Positions 45,505 through 54,612 of a stretch of DNA of 64,000 bases are shown one piece after another (position 1 is the stretch's first letter; each line of letters starts with the position of its first letter). The position numbers and the translations under genes were made by a program. The DNA comes from Altererythrobacter xiamenensis (lineage in GTDB: Bacteria; Pseudomonadota; Alphaproteobacteria; Sphingomonadales; Sphingomonadaceae). The DNA is taken from NCBI RefSeq assembly GCF_900177715.1, contig NZ_FXWG01000003.1:1-64000 (forward strand). The letters run 5' to 3'. A model generated the notes under the pieces. That model was not told where the DNA came from. It searched no databases and saw only the letters and a program-made list of their open reading frames with translations.

Positions 45505-46696
45505 CGAAGCCAGCGCCCGGCAACAACCGCTTTGGTTTCTCTTCTTGCTCGCCCTTGCGGTCGCGGGTGGCGCGGTCTCCTATATGCCCTTTCTCACCGT
45601 GCTTTTGCCGGTGCGTATAAATGCGCTGACGGGAACGGACGATGTTGCTGCCTTGTCCTATGCGACATTCGCGGGCGCGATTGTAGCGAGCCTGGCCAAC
45701 ATCCTGTTCGGTTGGTTGAGCGATCTTTCCGGCAGTCGAAGAGGCTGGATTCTGGCCGGCCTCGTGATCTCGGGCGCGATGCTGGTTTCTATGACCAGGG
45801 CCGAAACGCTCGGAGAGTTGATCGCGTTTCTGATGGTATGGCAACTCGGACTTAACATGATGCTCGGTCCCTTGTCCGCTTGGGCAGGGGACTGCGTTCC
45901 CGACAGGCAGAAGGGATTGCTGGGCGGATTTTTCGCTTTCGCGCCAGCACTTGGTGCACTTTCCGGGGCTTTAATTACAATTCCAGGCATTGCCGACACG
46001 CAAGGGCGGCTCTGGCTCATTGCTCTCATCGTCGCCGCGCTCGTCGTCCCGGCCCTGGTCATGGGAAAAGGGCGGGCAATGCCCCACCTGGTTCGTCCAC
46101 GCATGGCAGATGAAGCTGACAAGCCGGATAGTTTGAGAAAACGTTCCGTCGTCGTGAACATGTGGGTCGCTCGCCTGCTCGTGCAGATCGCGGAGGCAGC
46201 GCTGTTCGCCTTTCTGCTCTTCTGGCTGCGCTCTCTCTCGCCCGATTTCAGCGAAAACAAGGCCGCCAATCTGTTCAGTCTGGCGGTTTGTATCGCGGTA
46301 CCCGTTGCTCTGATCACCGGGAAATGGTCCGACAAGGCGAGCCGGCCTTTGCTCCCCTTATCAGTTGCAGCGGCGATCTCGGCGACCGGGCTGCTTGCGA
46401 TGGCATTCTCCCAGTCGATTTCGCTCGCGCTCGCAGGCTACGTTCTCTTCGGAGTGGCATCGATGACATTCCTTTCGCTTCACTCCAGCCAGACCCTGCG
46501 CGTGCTTCCCAAACCGCAGCATCGAGGGCGCGATCTAGGCTTATTTAATCTTACGAATACATTGCCTTCGCTCATCATACCCGGCCTCGTCATCTCGCTG
46601 GTTCCAGGCCTCGGCTTCAGCGTGCTCTTCATGGTCCTTGCCGCTCTGGCCGTTCTTGCAAGCGTGCTTATCGCCGTATTCTCCAAGCCGATTTAG
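45494..46696 (+). CDS. MFS transporter of the glucan locus
   Basis: A 400-residue, 12-segment major facilitator protein (first helix LWFLFLLALAVAGGAVSY; loop 2-3 motif GWLSDLSGSRRG). The ATG at 45494 overlaps the LacI stop by 11 bp with AGGAG only 3 nt upstream, an unusually tight spacing that suggests coupling to LacI translation. It resembles the sugar transporters found with TonB receptors in sphingomonads. Cargo is probably a gluco-oligosaccharide or glucose. An earlier in-frame start at 45440 would overlap LacI by 65 bp. Confidence 0.88.
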   Translation: MTADEASARQQPLWFLFLLALAVAGGAVSYMPFLTVLLPVRINALTGTDDVAALSYATFAGAIVASLANILFGWLSDLSGSRRGWILAGLVISGAMLVSMTRAETLGELIAFLMVWQLGLNMMLGPLSAWAGDCVPDRQKGLLGGFFAFAPALGALSGALITIPGIADTQGRLWLIALIVAALVVPALVMGKGRAMPHLVRPRMADEADKPDSLRKRSVVVNMWVARLLVQIAEAALFAFLLFWLRSLSPDFSENKAANLFSLAVCIAVPVALITGKWSDKASRPLLPLSVAAAISATGLLAMAFSQSISLALAGYVLFGVASMTFLSLHSSQTLRVLPKPQHRGRDLGLFNLTNTLPSLIIPGLVISLVPGLGFSVLFMVLAALAVLASVLIAVFSKPI

Positions 46697-46735
46697 ACGC
46701 TTGCTTTTTCAGTTGGCGCGTGCATATTCGTGAAA

Positions 46736-46751
46736 TTGGGAACGTTCTCAA
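46736..46751. promoter_or_regulatory. LacI-type operator 3, before the GH3 gene
   Basis: TTGGGAACGTTCTCAA matches operator 2 (TTGTGAACGCTCACAA) at 13 of 16 positions with the same central symmetry. It lies 37 bp before the GH3 start. Confidence 0.6.
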
Positions 46752-46788
46752 AGAACGGTTTGAGATACTTCCGGGGAGGGAATTAATC

Positions 46789-49173
46789 GTGAAGTTTATG
46801 CGTTTGCCCCTGGCGGCAATGGTGCTTGGCCTGGCCGGGTGTGCAACTGTGCCGCAAGATGCAGGCATGGCAGGAGAGGCCTCGACGCAAACCAGCGCGA
46901 CGTCGGAAGATGCCGTTATCGCCGATCTCGTCGCGCGCATGAGTCTGGAGCGCAAGGTCGCGCAGCTCATCCAGCCGCAGATCAATTCCTTTACCGCAGA
47001 AGACATGCGTCGCTATCGCTTCGGCAGCTATCTCAATGGCGGCAACGGTGGGCCTTACGGTGACGAGTTCGCTCCTGCGTCCGAGTGGCTCCGATTGGCA
47101 GACGAGATGTGGGACGCTTCGACTGCGCCGCTGCCCGGTGATGAGCCTGTCATTCCGACCATGTGGGGAACCGATGCGGTCCACGGTCACACCAATGTCG
47201 TGCGCGCGACCATTTTTCCGCACAACATCGGACTCGGCGCGACCGGAGATCCGGATCTGGTGCGCCAGATCGGTGCGGCAACAGCGACCGAGATCGAAGT
47301 GACGGGCATCGACTGGAACTTCTCGCCGACCGTCGCAGTGGCGCGTGATGACCGTTGGGGCCGAACTTACGAAAGCTATTCCGAAGATCCCGAGATCGTA
47401 GCAGCCATGGGGGCCGCGCTGGTCGAAGGTCTCCAGGGGCGCAAGGGTGCAGACGATTTTCTGGGCAAAGGGCGCGTAATCGCCACTGCCAAGCACTTCT
47501 TTGGTGACGGCGGAACTGAACAGGGCGTCGACCAGGGTGACGTCAATGGCGACATCGAGGAGCTGAAGGCTATCCATGCAGTTCCCTATCCGGCTGCGAT
47601 CGATGCTGGCGTCGAAGCGGTGATGGCGAGTTTTAACTCGATCAACGGCAAGAAAATGCACGGCAGCAAGGCCATGCTGACTGGCGTATTGCGCGGCGAA
47701 ATGGGCTTTGACGGCCTGGTCGTCGGCGACTGGAATGGCCACGGCCAGGTGGCCGGTTGCACCGTCACCGATTGCCCGCAGGCGCTGCTCGCCGGGCTCG
47801 ATATCTATATGGTGCCGGACGAATGGAAGCCCCTGCTCGAAAACCTGGTAGCGCAAGTGCAGGATGGAACGATCCCCATGGCCCGGCTCGACGAGGCGGT
47901 CGGTCGCGTGCTCAAGGTCAAGCTGCGGGCGGGACTGCTCGGTGAAGGTGCGCTCAAACCTTCTGCGCGGCCCAACGCCGGCGAGTACGAGAAGATGGGC
48001 TTCGCTCCGCATCGGGCGGTTGCGCGAGAGGCGGTCGCCAAGTCGCAGGTCATTCTCAAGAACAATGGCGTGCTTCCCCTGAAACAGGGCGCCTCGATTC
48101 TCGTTGCGGGCGAGGCTGCCGACAGCATCGCGCAAGCCTCGGGCGGATGGACACTGACCTGGCAGGGCGGGCGCGAGCTTACGAACGACTATTTCCCCGG
48201 TGCGACGTCGATCTGGTCGGGTATCGAACGGGCCGCGCGTGAGACAGGCGGCGACGCCACGCTCTCGGTCGATGGTGATTTTGCCGAACGGCCCGATGTC
48301 GCGATTGTCGTGTTCGGCGAACAGCCTTATGCCGAGTTTGCCGGCGACCGGAAGAACCTGGCGTTCGCTGATGAAGAGGGCCTCGCCCTACTGCGCCAGT
48401 TCGATGAGCAGGGCATTCCGACCGTTTCGGTTTTTCTCTCGGGTCGGCCCATGTGGGTCAATCGCGAGCTCAACGCATCTGACGCGTTCGTAGCGTCCTG
48501 GCTGCCCGGCAGTGAAGGCGCGGGCGTTGCCGATATCCTCTTCGGTAAGCGCGAAGCGACTGGCAGGCTCTCCTTCAGCTGGCCAGCCAGCTGCGCTGGC
48601 GAGCCGCTCAATGGTCCCGACGGCGCGCTCTTCCCGCTGAGCTATGGCCGGAATTTCGACGATGTTTCTCCCCTCGGTCAACTTGACGAGTCTTGCGCGC
48701 AATTCGATGGTGCAGCCGCGGCGGAATGGTACACCAATGGTCGCCTTGCGAGCGGAATCTTGGCTAGCGCAGGCGGCGTGGATCTGCCTAATCTGCGCGG
48801 ACAGGCGGGCGGCATTATCGCTCGCGGTATCGACAAGGATCGGCAGGAAGATGCGCGCGAGATCGCCTTCTCGCCCGGTTCGACCCTGACGCTTTCACAG
48901 GAGGGTGAAGGCTCGGGCGGTTACCGCATCATCTATGCTCTTGCCAGTCGCCCCACCGGTCCGGTTAAACTGATGTCAGGGGATGCCGAGATCGATATCA
49001 CGCAGCAGCTGATCCACGCAGACGAGAAAGGCTGGCGCGAAATGGTGATCTCGCAAGACTGCGCCTCTGGTCTCGGCGACAGTCTTGCGATCCGCTCGGA
49101 AGGCGCATTGATTTTGCGCGTATCCTCGATCGTGAGGCAGGAGCTGCCCGAAGGCACGAGCTGCTCTTTCTGA
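46789..49173 (+). CDS. GH3 exo-beta-glucosidase lipoprotein
   Basis: A 794-residue enzyme. The GTG start has GGGGAGGG 8 nt upstream and opens a lipoprotein signal (KFMRLPLAAMVLGLAGC). The GH3 N-terminal barrel has KHFFGDGGTEQGVDQGD and the nucleophile Asp314 in GLVVGDWNGHGQ; the C-terminal domain has LKNNGVLPLKQGASILVAGE; an extra beta domain follows after about residue 640. This form is typical of exo-1,3/1,4-beta-glucosidases that release glucose from laminari-oligosaccharides in the periplasm. Confidence 0.94.
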   Translation: MKFMRLPLAAMVLGLAGCATVPQDAGMAGEASTQTSATSEDAVIADLVARMSLERKVAQLIQPQINSFTAEDMRRYRFGSYLNGGNGGPYGDEFAPASEWLRLADEMWDASTAPLPGDEPVIPTMWGTDAVHGHTNVVRATIFPHNIGLGATGDPDLVRQIGAATATEIEVTGIDWNFSPTVAVARDDRWGRTYESYSEDPEIVAAMGAALVEGLQGRKGADDFLGKGRVIATAKHFFGDGGTEQGVDQGDVNGDIEELKAIHAVPYPAAIDAGVEAVMASFNSINGKKMHGSKAMLTGVLRGEMGFDGLVVGDWNGHGQVAGCTVTDCPQALLAGLDIYMVPDEWKPLLENLVAQVQDGTIPMARLDEAVGRVLKVKLRAGLLGEGALKPSARPNAGEYEKMGFAPHRAVAREAVAKSQVILKNNGVLPLKQGASILVAGEAADSIAQASGGWTLTWQGGRELTNDYFPGATSIWSGIERAARETGGDATLSVDGDFAERPDVAIVVFGEQPYAEFAGDRKNLAFADEEGLALLRQFDEQGIPTVSVFLSGRPMWVNRELNASDAFVASWLPGSEGAGVADILFGKREATGRLSFSWPASCAGEPLNGPDGALFPLSYGRNFDDVSPLGQLDESCAQFDGAAAAEWYTNGRLASGILASAGGVDLPNLRGQAGGIIARGIDKDRQEDAREIAFSPGSTLTLSQEGEGSGGYRIIYALASRPTGPVKLMSGDAEIDITQQLIHADEKGWREMVISQDCASGLGDSLAIRSEGALILRVSSIVRQELPEGTSCSF

Positions 49174-49261
49174 CATGCAGACGTATTCGGATGGACGCCG
49201 CGCGTTGATGCGTTAGTCCATCCAATTGCCGCAGCAGCGGCATCTTGGGAGGACAATTGAA

Positions 49262-50728
49262 ATGGCACTGGCACCCGACGTTGCGTCGAGCACCGATCCG
49301 AATCCGATAGAAGTCGACGATGACAGCCCGCCGGTAGACGCGCCGGGTCTGCAATATTTCGTCTTCGGCCTCTTCTTCATCTTCGGCGGCATCACCTCGC
49401 TCAACGACGTGATCATTCCGAAGCTGAAGGAGCTCTTCACGCTGAGCTGGACCGAGGCAATGCTCATCCAGTTCTGCTTCTTCATGGCCTATTTCATCGT
49501 CGGCATCCCCGGCGCAAAACTGGTCAAGAAGCTCGGCTACATGCGCGGCGCCGTGGCCGGACTCGTGACCATGATGCTCGGCTGCCTGCTGTTCATTCCA
49601 GCCAGCCAGACGGCGACTTACGGCATCTTCCTGCTGGCGCTCTTCGTGCTCGCCAGCGGTGTCGTGATCGTGCAGGTCGTTGCCAATCCGCTCATCAGCC
49701 TACTCGGCGCACCGTCGACGGCACATAGCCGCCTGACCTTTGCGCAGGCTTTCAACTCGCTCGGCACCACGATCTTCCCGATCGTGGGCACGATCGTAAT
49801 CCTCGGCAGCCTTGCGACCGTGACGGCAGACCAGCTGTCCGGACAGGCGCTGGTCGAGTACCGCCAGGCCGAAAGCGAGGCGATCTGGAAGGGCTATCTC
49901 GGCGTTGCCGGACTGATCGGCATCGTGGCGCTGGCCGTCTGGTCGTTCCGCAACCGCCTGCCCCACGACCCCAAGATCATGGGCGATTCCGCATTCGTGA
50001 CCAACAAGCGCTATGGAATGGGCCTCGCGGTTGCCGCAATCGGCGGCGTGACGGCGCTCCAGTTCAGCCCGCTGATCGGTCTCGCACTGATCTGTCTCGC
50101 ACCTGCTGTCTGGCTCTACGACAACGACCTGATCAAGCGTACGCGCTTCGGTTTCGGGGCGCTGTGCATCTTCCTGTACGTGGGCGGTGAAGTCGCGATC
50201 GGTTCGGTCATCATCAACTATCTCACGCAGGAAAGCGTGATGGCGAATGGTGGTCCAGTGACGTCGTTCCTCAACCGCCTCTTCGGATTCGAATCCAACG
50301 AAGTCGAATGGATGATCGGCCTTTATTGGGGCGGCGCGATGGTTGGCCGTTTCATCGGCTCCTACTTCCTGCGCATCTTCTCGCCGGGCAAGATCCTCGC
50401 GTTCAACGCGACCATGGCGATCCTGCTGATCCTGCTGTCGACCAACAGCACGGGCGAACTGGCAGGCTTCTCGCTGCTGGCCGTCGGCCTCATGAACTCG
50501 ATCATGTTCCCGACGATCTTCTCGCTGGCATGCGAAAAGCTGGGCCCGCGCGCGGCAGACGGTTCGGGGATCATCAACGTCGCCATCTTCGGCGGCGCGG
50601 TGGTGCCGCTGCTCTACGGCGTTGTTGCAGATGCGACCGGTGGCGACCTCGCCCTGGCGATGGTCATCCCGATCGTCTGCTACGCGGTGATCGCCTGCTA
50701 CGGGATCTTCGCGCGGCGTCCGGCCTAG
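49262..50728 (+). CDS. Sugar MFS transporter of the FucP/GluP family
   Basis: A 488-residue transporter, 12 membrane segments, with FCFFMAYFIVGIPGAKLVKK and FALNSLGTT-type substrate motif (AQAFNSLGTTIFPIVGTIVI). FucP-type carriers bring in fucose, glucose or galactose with protons. GGGAGGA precedes the ATG. Placed just after GH3, it most likely imports the glucose released there. A strong hairpin follows the stop. Confidence 0.92.
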   Translation: MALAPDVASSTDPNPIEVDDDSPPVDAPGLQYFVFGLFFIFGGITSLNDVIIPKLKELFTLSWTEAMLIQFCFFMAYFIVGIPGAKLVKKLGYMRGAVAGLVTMMLGCLLFIPASQTATYGIFLLALFVLASGVVIVQVVANPLISLLGAPSTAHSRLTFAQAFNSLGTTIFPIVGTIVILGSLATVTADQLSGQALVEYRQAESEAIWKGYLGVAGLIGIVALAVWSFRNRLPHDPKIMGDSAFVTNKRYGMGLAVAAIGGVTALQFSPLIGLALICLAPAVWLYDNDLIKRTRFGFGALCIFLYVGGEVAIGSVIINYLTQESVMANGGPVTSFLNRLFGFESNEVEWMIGLYWGGAMVGRFIGSYFLRIFSPGKILAFNATMAILLILLSTNSTGELAGFSLLAVGLMNSIMFPTIFSLACEKLGPRAADGSGIINVAIFGGAVVPLLYGVVADATGGDLALAMVIPIVCYAVIACYGIFARRPA

Positions 50729-50742
50729 CCGATCACACCCTA

Positions 50743-50770
50743 TGCCGGAGCCGCTCGAATGGCTCCGGCA
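50743..50770. terminator. Hairpin between convergent genes
   Basis: Perfect 10-bp stem TGCCGGAGCC / GGCTCCGGCA with an 8-nt loop between the sugar transporter and the converging channel gene. T-tract is weak. Confidence 0.6.
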
Positions 50771-50791
50771 AGCGCATTCGCCACACCGGTT

Positions 50792-51235
50792 TCAGTCGCC
50801 TGACGCGGCGAACTGGTCCGACCAGAGCCGCTCCATCATCAGGTAGGTGTAGGACGCGCTCCAGGTGATCAGGACGAGGCCGTTCAGACCTTCGATCCCG
50901 GCCATGAAGCGGGAGCCGCCGTGGGGCACAATGTCCCCGATGCCGAGCGTGGTGTAGCAGGCGATCGAGAAATAGAAGTAGTCGCTGAAAGGAATGTCCT
51001 GCGCTGTGTCGAGCGCATCGAGACTGCCGGCACCGAGAACTTCCAGCAGGTAGAAGCCAACGGCGTAAAGCATGACTTCGACGATGTGGATGGCGAAGAG
51101 CGCGAAGATCACGACCAGTAGTGGCCGCTTGAAGAACCGGACCTCCTGGTTGAAGCGATAGGCGAAGGATCTCAGCAGCGCGAAGTGGAGGAAGAACGTT
51201 CCTACGACCAGCGCGGCAGACAAGACGAATTCCAT
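50792..51235 (-). CDS. Two-TM potassium-channel-like protein
   Basis: A 147-residue membrane protein of the ion_trans_2 type. After two N-terminal membrane segments come a pore helix and selectivity filter YTTLGIGDIVPHGGSR, where Ile replaces the usual Tyr of TLGYGD. A last membrane segment (LNGLVLITWSASYTYLM) follows. GGGGGA precedes the ATG. It has no cytoplasmic ligand domain, so gating must come from voltage, membrane or a partner; the divergent SLOG-like gene 75 bp away is a candidate partner. Confidence 0.87.
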   Translation of the reverse strand: MEFVLSAALVVGTFFLHFALLRSFAYRFNQEVRFFKRPLLVVIFALFAIHIVEVMLYAVGFYLLEVLGAGSLDALDTAQDIPFSDYFYFSIACYTTLGIGDIVPHGGSRFMAGIEGLNGLVLITWSASYTYLMMERLWSDQFAASGD

Positions 51236-51310
51236 CCGACATCCCCCATTTGACGCAGAGCAAGAGCATCAGCCAATTGCCCGTCTGCGACAGCATGCTA
51301 CAGCAGTGCA

Positions 51311-53290
51311 ATGGCCTTCGACAACTCCTCGGGCTTTGCATCGACCGATGCGTTGCGCCTCTTCAGTATAGGCGTGACCGGGCATCGGGAGGGTAATGCC
51401 AGCTACGATGCCAATGAAGGCGCGATCAGGCAGGCATTCGAAGAACTGCTCGATGCCATATCGCAGCGCTTGGCGAAGCTCGAAGGCAAGGTGCCGCCTG
51501 ACCTGAGGCTGGTCACCAATCTCGCCCACGGATCCGATCTCATGGCAGCAGAGGTCGCGCTGGACCGGGGAATTGGCGTGCTGGCGCCGCTTCCTTTCGG
51601 AAAGAGCGTAAATCTGGCTCTCAACACGCCCGATGTCGAACTGGATGAGGCCGCCCGGATGGCAGGAGGTGCGCTGCCGGAAGGCGAGCGGCAGAATGCC
51701 CATTTCGCCCGCCACTGCGACGTGCTCGACCGCGCGCAATGTTTCGAGCTGGCCGATCAGGACAAGCGGCTGCGCGAACGGCTTGAACGCCTCGTCGCCA
51801 ATCCTTCCAACCGCGGATTCCAGCAGGATTTCGACAATCTGGTTGCCAAGCGTTCCAAGGCCGCCAGCCAGATCACGGTCGAGCAATCGGACCTGTTGAT
51901 CGCGATCTGGGACGGCGTGGCGACAAGCGCGCGGGGCGGCACGCGCGACACCATGGCGGCTGCGCTCGCCGCCGACATACCCGTTGTGTGGCTCGATGCG
52001 CGCGATCCCACGCGCCTCCATTGGCTGGATGATCTGGGCGATCTGGCCGTGGCGGGCGAGCGCGAAAGGGTGGCAGGGTTCGACACGGTGCTCGAGCGGG
52101 TGGAGCAGTGCGCCGACACCGACTGGACGGCGCTGGCCAATGCGAGCGACGAGTTCCGCCGTAGCCAGTGGCGGCCCACCTCACGGCGGCGGTTCCATGC
52201 GTACCGGCGCACCGAAACGATGTTCTCTGGCGAGGGGAAGCCATTTCGTTCGATCAAGCAAACTTATGAGTCCCCCGATGCAATCGGCGTAGGCAGTGCG
52301 CGCGAAATGCTCACCGAGATCGAGGCCTTGCCGCGCAGCGACAGGCGCTTTCCCGAAAAGCTGCGCGAGACGCTGCTCCCGCGGTTCGCATTCGCCGATG
52401 GTATCTCGACCTATCTCTCGGATGCCTACCGCGGCGGCATGGTCGCAAGTTTCGTGCTGTCGGCAGCGGCGATCATCGGGGGCGTTGCTTACCTGCCGCT
52501 GGTCCCTGCAGACTACAAATGGCCCTTCGCCCTGCTGGAGCTCATCCTGCTGCTCATAATCGTCGCGATCACCGTCGCCGGTTCGCGCGGCAAGTGGCAC
52601 ACGCGTTGGTTTCGCATGCGCCGTGTCGCAGAATACCTGCGCGCCGCGCCGATAACGACCGCAATCGGCAGTGGGCGGGCGAAGGGGCATTGGCCCGCTT
52701 CGCGCGACGAGGGCTGGCCCGAACTGTTCGCTCGGCAGACGATCCTGTCGACCGGCCTGCCGCACGTCCAGGTGACGCAGGACTATCTCAAGCAGCATCT
52801 GACCCGGCTGATGAAGCCCTATCTGGTGTCCCAGCGCGACTATCATCGGGCGAAGTCGCATCGGCTCGAGCGGGTGCATCACAACCTCGACACGATGTCG
52901 GAAACACTGTTCATCCTCGCGATCATCTCGGTCGGCAGCTATCTCGCGCTCGTGGGCGGGGCGGCGCTCGGAATGGTCGATTATTCCGTGCCCAAGACGC
53001 TGAGCAAGACGATGACCTTCCTCGGCGTGGCTTTCCCGACGCTGGGCGCAGCGATCGCCGGCATCCGCTATTTCGGTGATTTCGAAAGGTTCGCAGCAAT
53101 TTCCGACGTAAGTGCGGAACGGCTCGACCGGCTCATCCACAGGGCCGAGGTGCTTCTCGAAGGCAGCGAGGAAGAAGTCAGCTATGCCGACTTCGTCGCG
53201 CTCGCGCACGCCATGAACGATGTCGTGATCGAGGAAATCGAAAGCTGGCAATCGATCTTCGGCACCAAGAAAATGTCGGTGCCGGTGTAG
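51311..53290 (+). CDS. SLOG-like nucleotide-sensing domain with four-TM C-terminus
   Basis: A 659-residue protein. The N-terminal Rossmann-like domain begins LFSIGVTGHREGNASYD, with LVTNLAHGSDLMAAEVALDR and GTRDTMAAALAADIPVVWLD, resembling SLOG/LOG-type nucleotide-binding domains. The C-terminal half holds two membrane hairpins (about 376-398 and 405-426, then 531-556 and 565-585), resembling SLATT-type effector domains of conflict systems. If so, it would open the membrane on binding a nucleotide signal. Family assignment is inference; a plain membrane transporter regulator is possible. No strong ribosome site precedes the ATG. Confidence 0.7.
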   Translation: MAFDNSSGFASTDALRLFSIGVTGHREGNASYDANEGAIRQAFEELLDAISQRLAKLEGKVPPDLRLVTNLAHGSDLMAAEVALDRGIGVLAPLPFGKSVNLALNTPDVELDEAARMAGGALPEGERQNAHFARHCDVLDRAQCFELADQDKRLRERLERLVANPSNRGFQQDFDNLVAKRSKAASQITVEQSDLLIAIWDGVATSARGGTRDTMAAALAADIPVVWLDARDPTRLHWLDDLGDLAVAGERERVAGFDTVLERVEQCADTDWTALANASDEFRRSQWRPTSRRRFHAYRRTETMFSGEGKPFRSIKQTYESPDAIGVGSAREMLTEIEALPRSDRRFPEKLRETLLPRFAFADGISTYLSDAYRGGMVASFVLSAAAIIGGVAYLPLVPADYKWPFALLELILLLIIVAITVAGSRGKWHTRWFRMRRVAEYLRAAPITTAIGSGRAKGHWPASRDEGWPELFARQTILSTGLPHVQVTQDYLKQHLTRLMKPYLVSQRDYHRAKSHRLERVHHNLDTMSETLFILAIISVGSYLALVGGAALGMVDYSVPKTLSKTMTFLGVAFPTLGAAIAGIRYFGDFERFAAISDVSAERLDRLIHRAEVLLEGSEEEVSYADFVALAHAMNDVVIEEIESWQSIFGTKKMSVPV

Positions 53291-53304
53291 TCTTTCAGGT
53301 TTGA

Positions 53305-54612
53305 TCAGTCGCGGAAGGCGGTTTCGCTTAGCCGCGTGATCGGCGTGAAGATGTAGGACAGGATCGAGCGCTTCTCGCCCAGCAGGTTGACGTTGGCGAT
53401 CATCCCCGGACCGATCTTGAGCGGGGTGCCGTCCTTGCCGAACAGTTGGTCATTCGTCTGGATCTCGACCGTGTAGAAGCTCTCGCCCGTCTGCTCGTTC
53501 TGCATTGCGTCGGGAGAGATGGAGGTCACGATGCCGTCCAGCGTTCCGTAAATCGCCCGGTTGTAGGCCGTAATCTCGACATTGGCCCGCTGGCCGAGCC
53601 CGACATTGGCGATATCCTGCGGACGGATCATTGCCTCGACATAGAGCGCGTCCTTCGAGGGGACGATCTCGGCAACGGGACTACCGGCCGACACCGAACC
53701 GCCTACTGTCGTAACGAGAACCCGGTTTACCAAGCCCGTCACCGGGCTGCGGATGACTGTGCGATCGACCCGATCCGACAGGGCGGGGAGTTCAAGCTGC
53801 TTGGCGCTCAGCTGCGCCTGCGCCATCGACAGTTCGCTCGCCGTCTGCGTCAGCCAGTCGCTGCGGCTCTGCGCAGCCTGCGCCTGCGCTTCGGCTACGC
53901 CCGAGCGGGCACGGGCCACCGCCGCAACAGCGGAATCGACTTCCTTCTGTGCCACCATGACGTCGTTCTCGGTCTTGATGAGATCGACCCGCGGAATGAC
54001 CTTGGTCGCCACCAATGGTCGGATCATTTCGAGCTCTTCCTTCAATGCCGCCAGCGTCGAGCGCCGAGCGTCGAGCAGCGATTGTGCCTCGGTTACGGCG
54101 CGCTGCGCCTGGCTGACGCGGGCCGCTCCTGCCGCATTCGCGCTCTGAAGCTCCGCCATTCGCGCGGAGTGAAGCGAGCGTTCGATCGCGACCTGTCCGG
54201 GCGAGACTTCGCCATAGGCAGGCGCCACGCCGCGCACTTCGGCGTCGAGGCGGGCGATCTTGGCCTGGAGAGCGCTGACTTCGGCGGTCGAGCTGCCATA
54301 GGCTGCGCTGGTCATGGTGGGTGAGAGCCGCACGATCACGTCACCCTTGCGAACCGGCTGCCCGGCCTTGACCAGGATTTCCTCGACCACGCCGCCTTCG
54401 AGATTGGAGACAACCTGCAGCTTGGAACTCGGCACGACATTGCCGAGCCCGCGAACGCTACGGTCGATCTCCGTAAGCGCAGCCCAGGCGAATATCGCGA
54501 TGACAAACGCGATGATCGCCCACAGGATCAGGTTTGCCGATTTGCTGGCGGTGAGTTCCTGTTCTTCTATCGACGCGTCGTCGCCCTTCAGGAGGTCAAG
54601 CAGCCTGCCCAT
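53305..54612 (-). CDS. Type I secretion membrane fusion protein (HlyD family)
   Basis: A 435-residue periplasmic adaptor. A short cytoplasmic start and one membrane helix (about 28-48, LILWAIIAFVIAIFAWAALT) precede the lipoyl/barrel part (GGVVEEILVKAGQPVRKGDV) and a long coiled coil (about 105-280) that spans the periplasm to an outer membrane TolC channel. The start overlaps the ABC exporter stop by 17 bp, with GAGAGG upstream, so they are coupled. No TolC-type gene is in the window. Confidence 0.95.
   Translation of the reverse strand: MGRLLDLLKGDDASIEEQELTASKSANLILWAIIAFVIAIFAWAALTEIDRSVRGLGNVVPSSKLQVVSNLEGGVVEEILVKAGQPVRKGDVIVRLSPTMTSAAYGSSTAEVSALQAKIARLDAEVRGVAPAYGEVSPGQVAIERSLHSARMAELQSANAAGAARVSQAQRAVTEAQSLLDARRSTLAALKEELEMIRPLVATKVIPRVDLIKTENDVMVAQKEVDSAVAAVARARSGVAEAQAQAAQSRSDWLTQTASELSMAQAQLSAKQLELPALSDRVDRTVIRSPVTGLVNRVLVTTVGGSVSAGSPVAEIVPSKDALYVEAMIRPQDIANVGLGQRANVEITAYNRAIYGTLDGIVTSISPDAMQNEQTGESFYTVEIQTNDQLFGKDGTPLKIGPGMIANVNLLGEKRSILSYIFTPITRLSETAFRD

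Noticed and set aside
46783..48135. 450-codon frame antisense to GH3
   Set aside because: Sense frame has all GH3 motifs; the antisense product resembles nothing.
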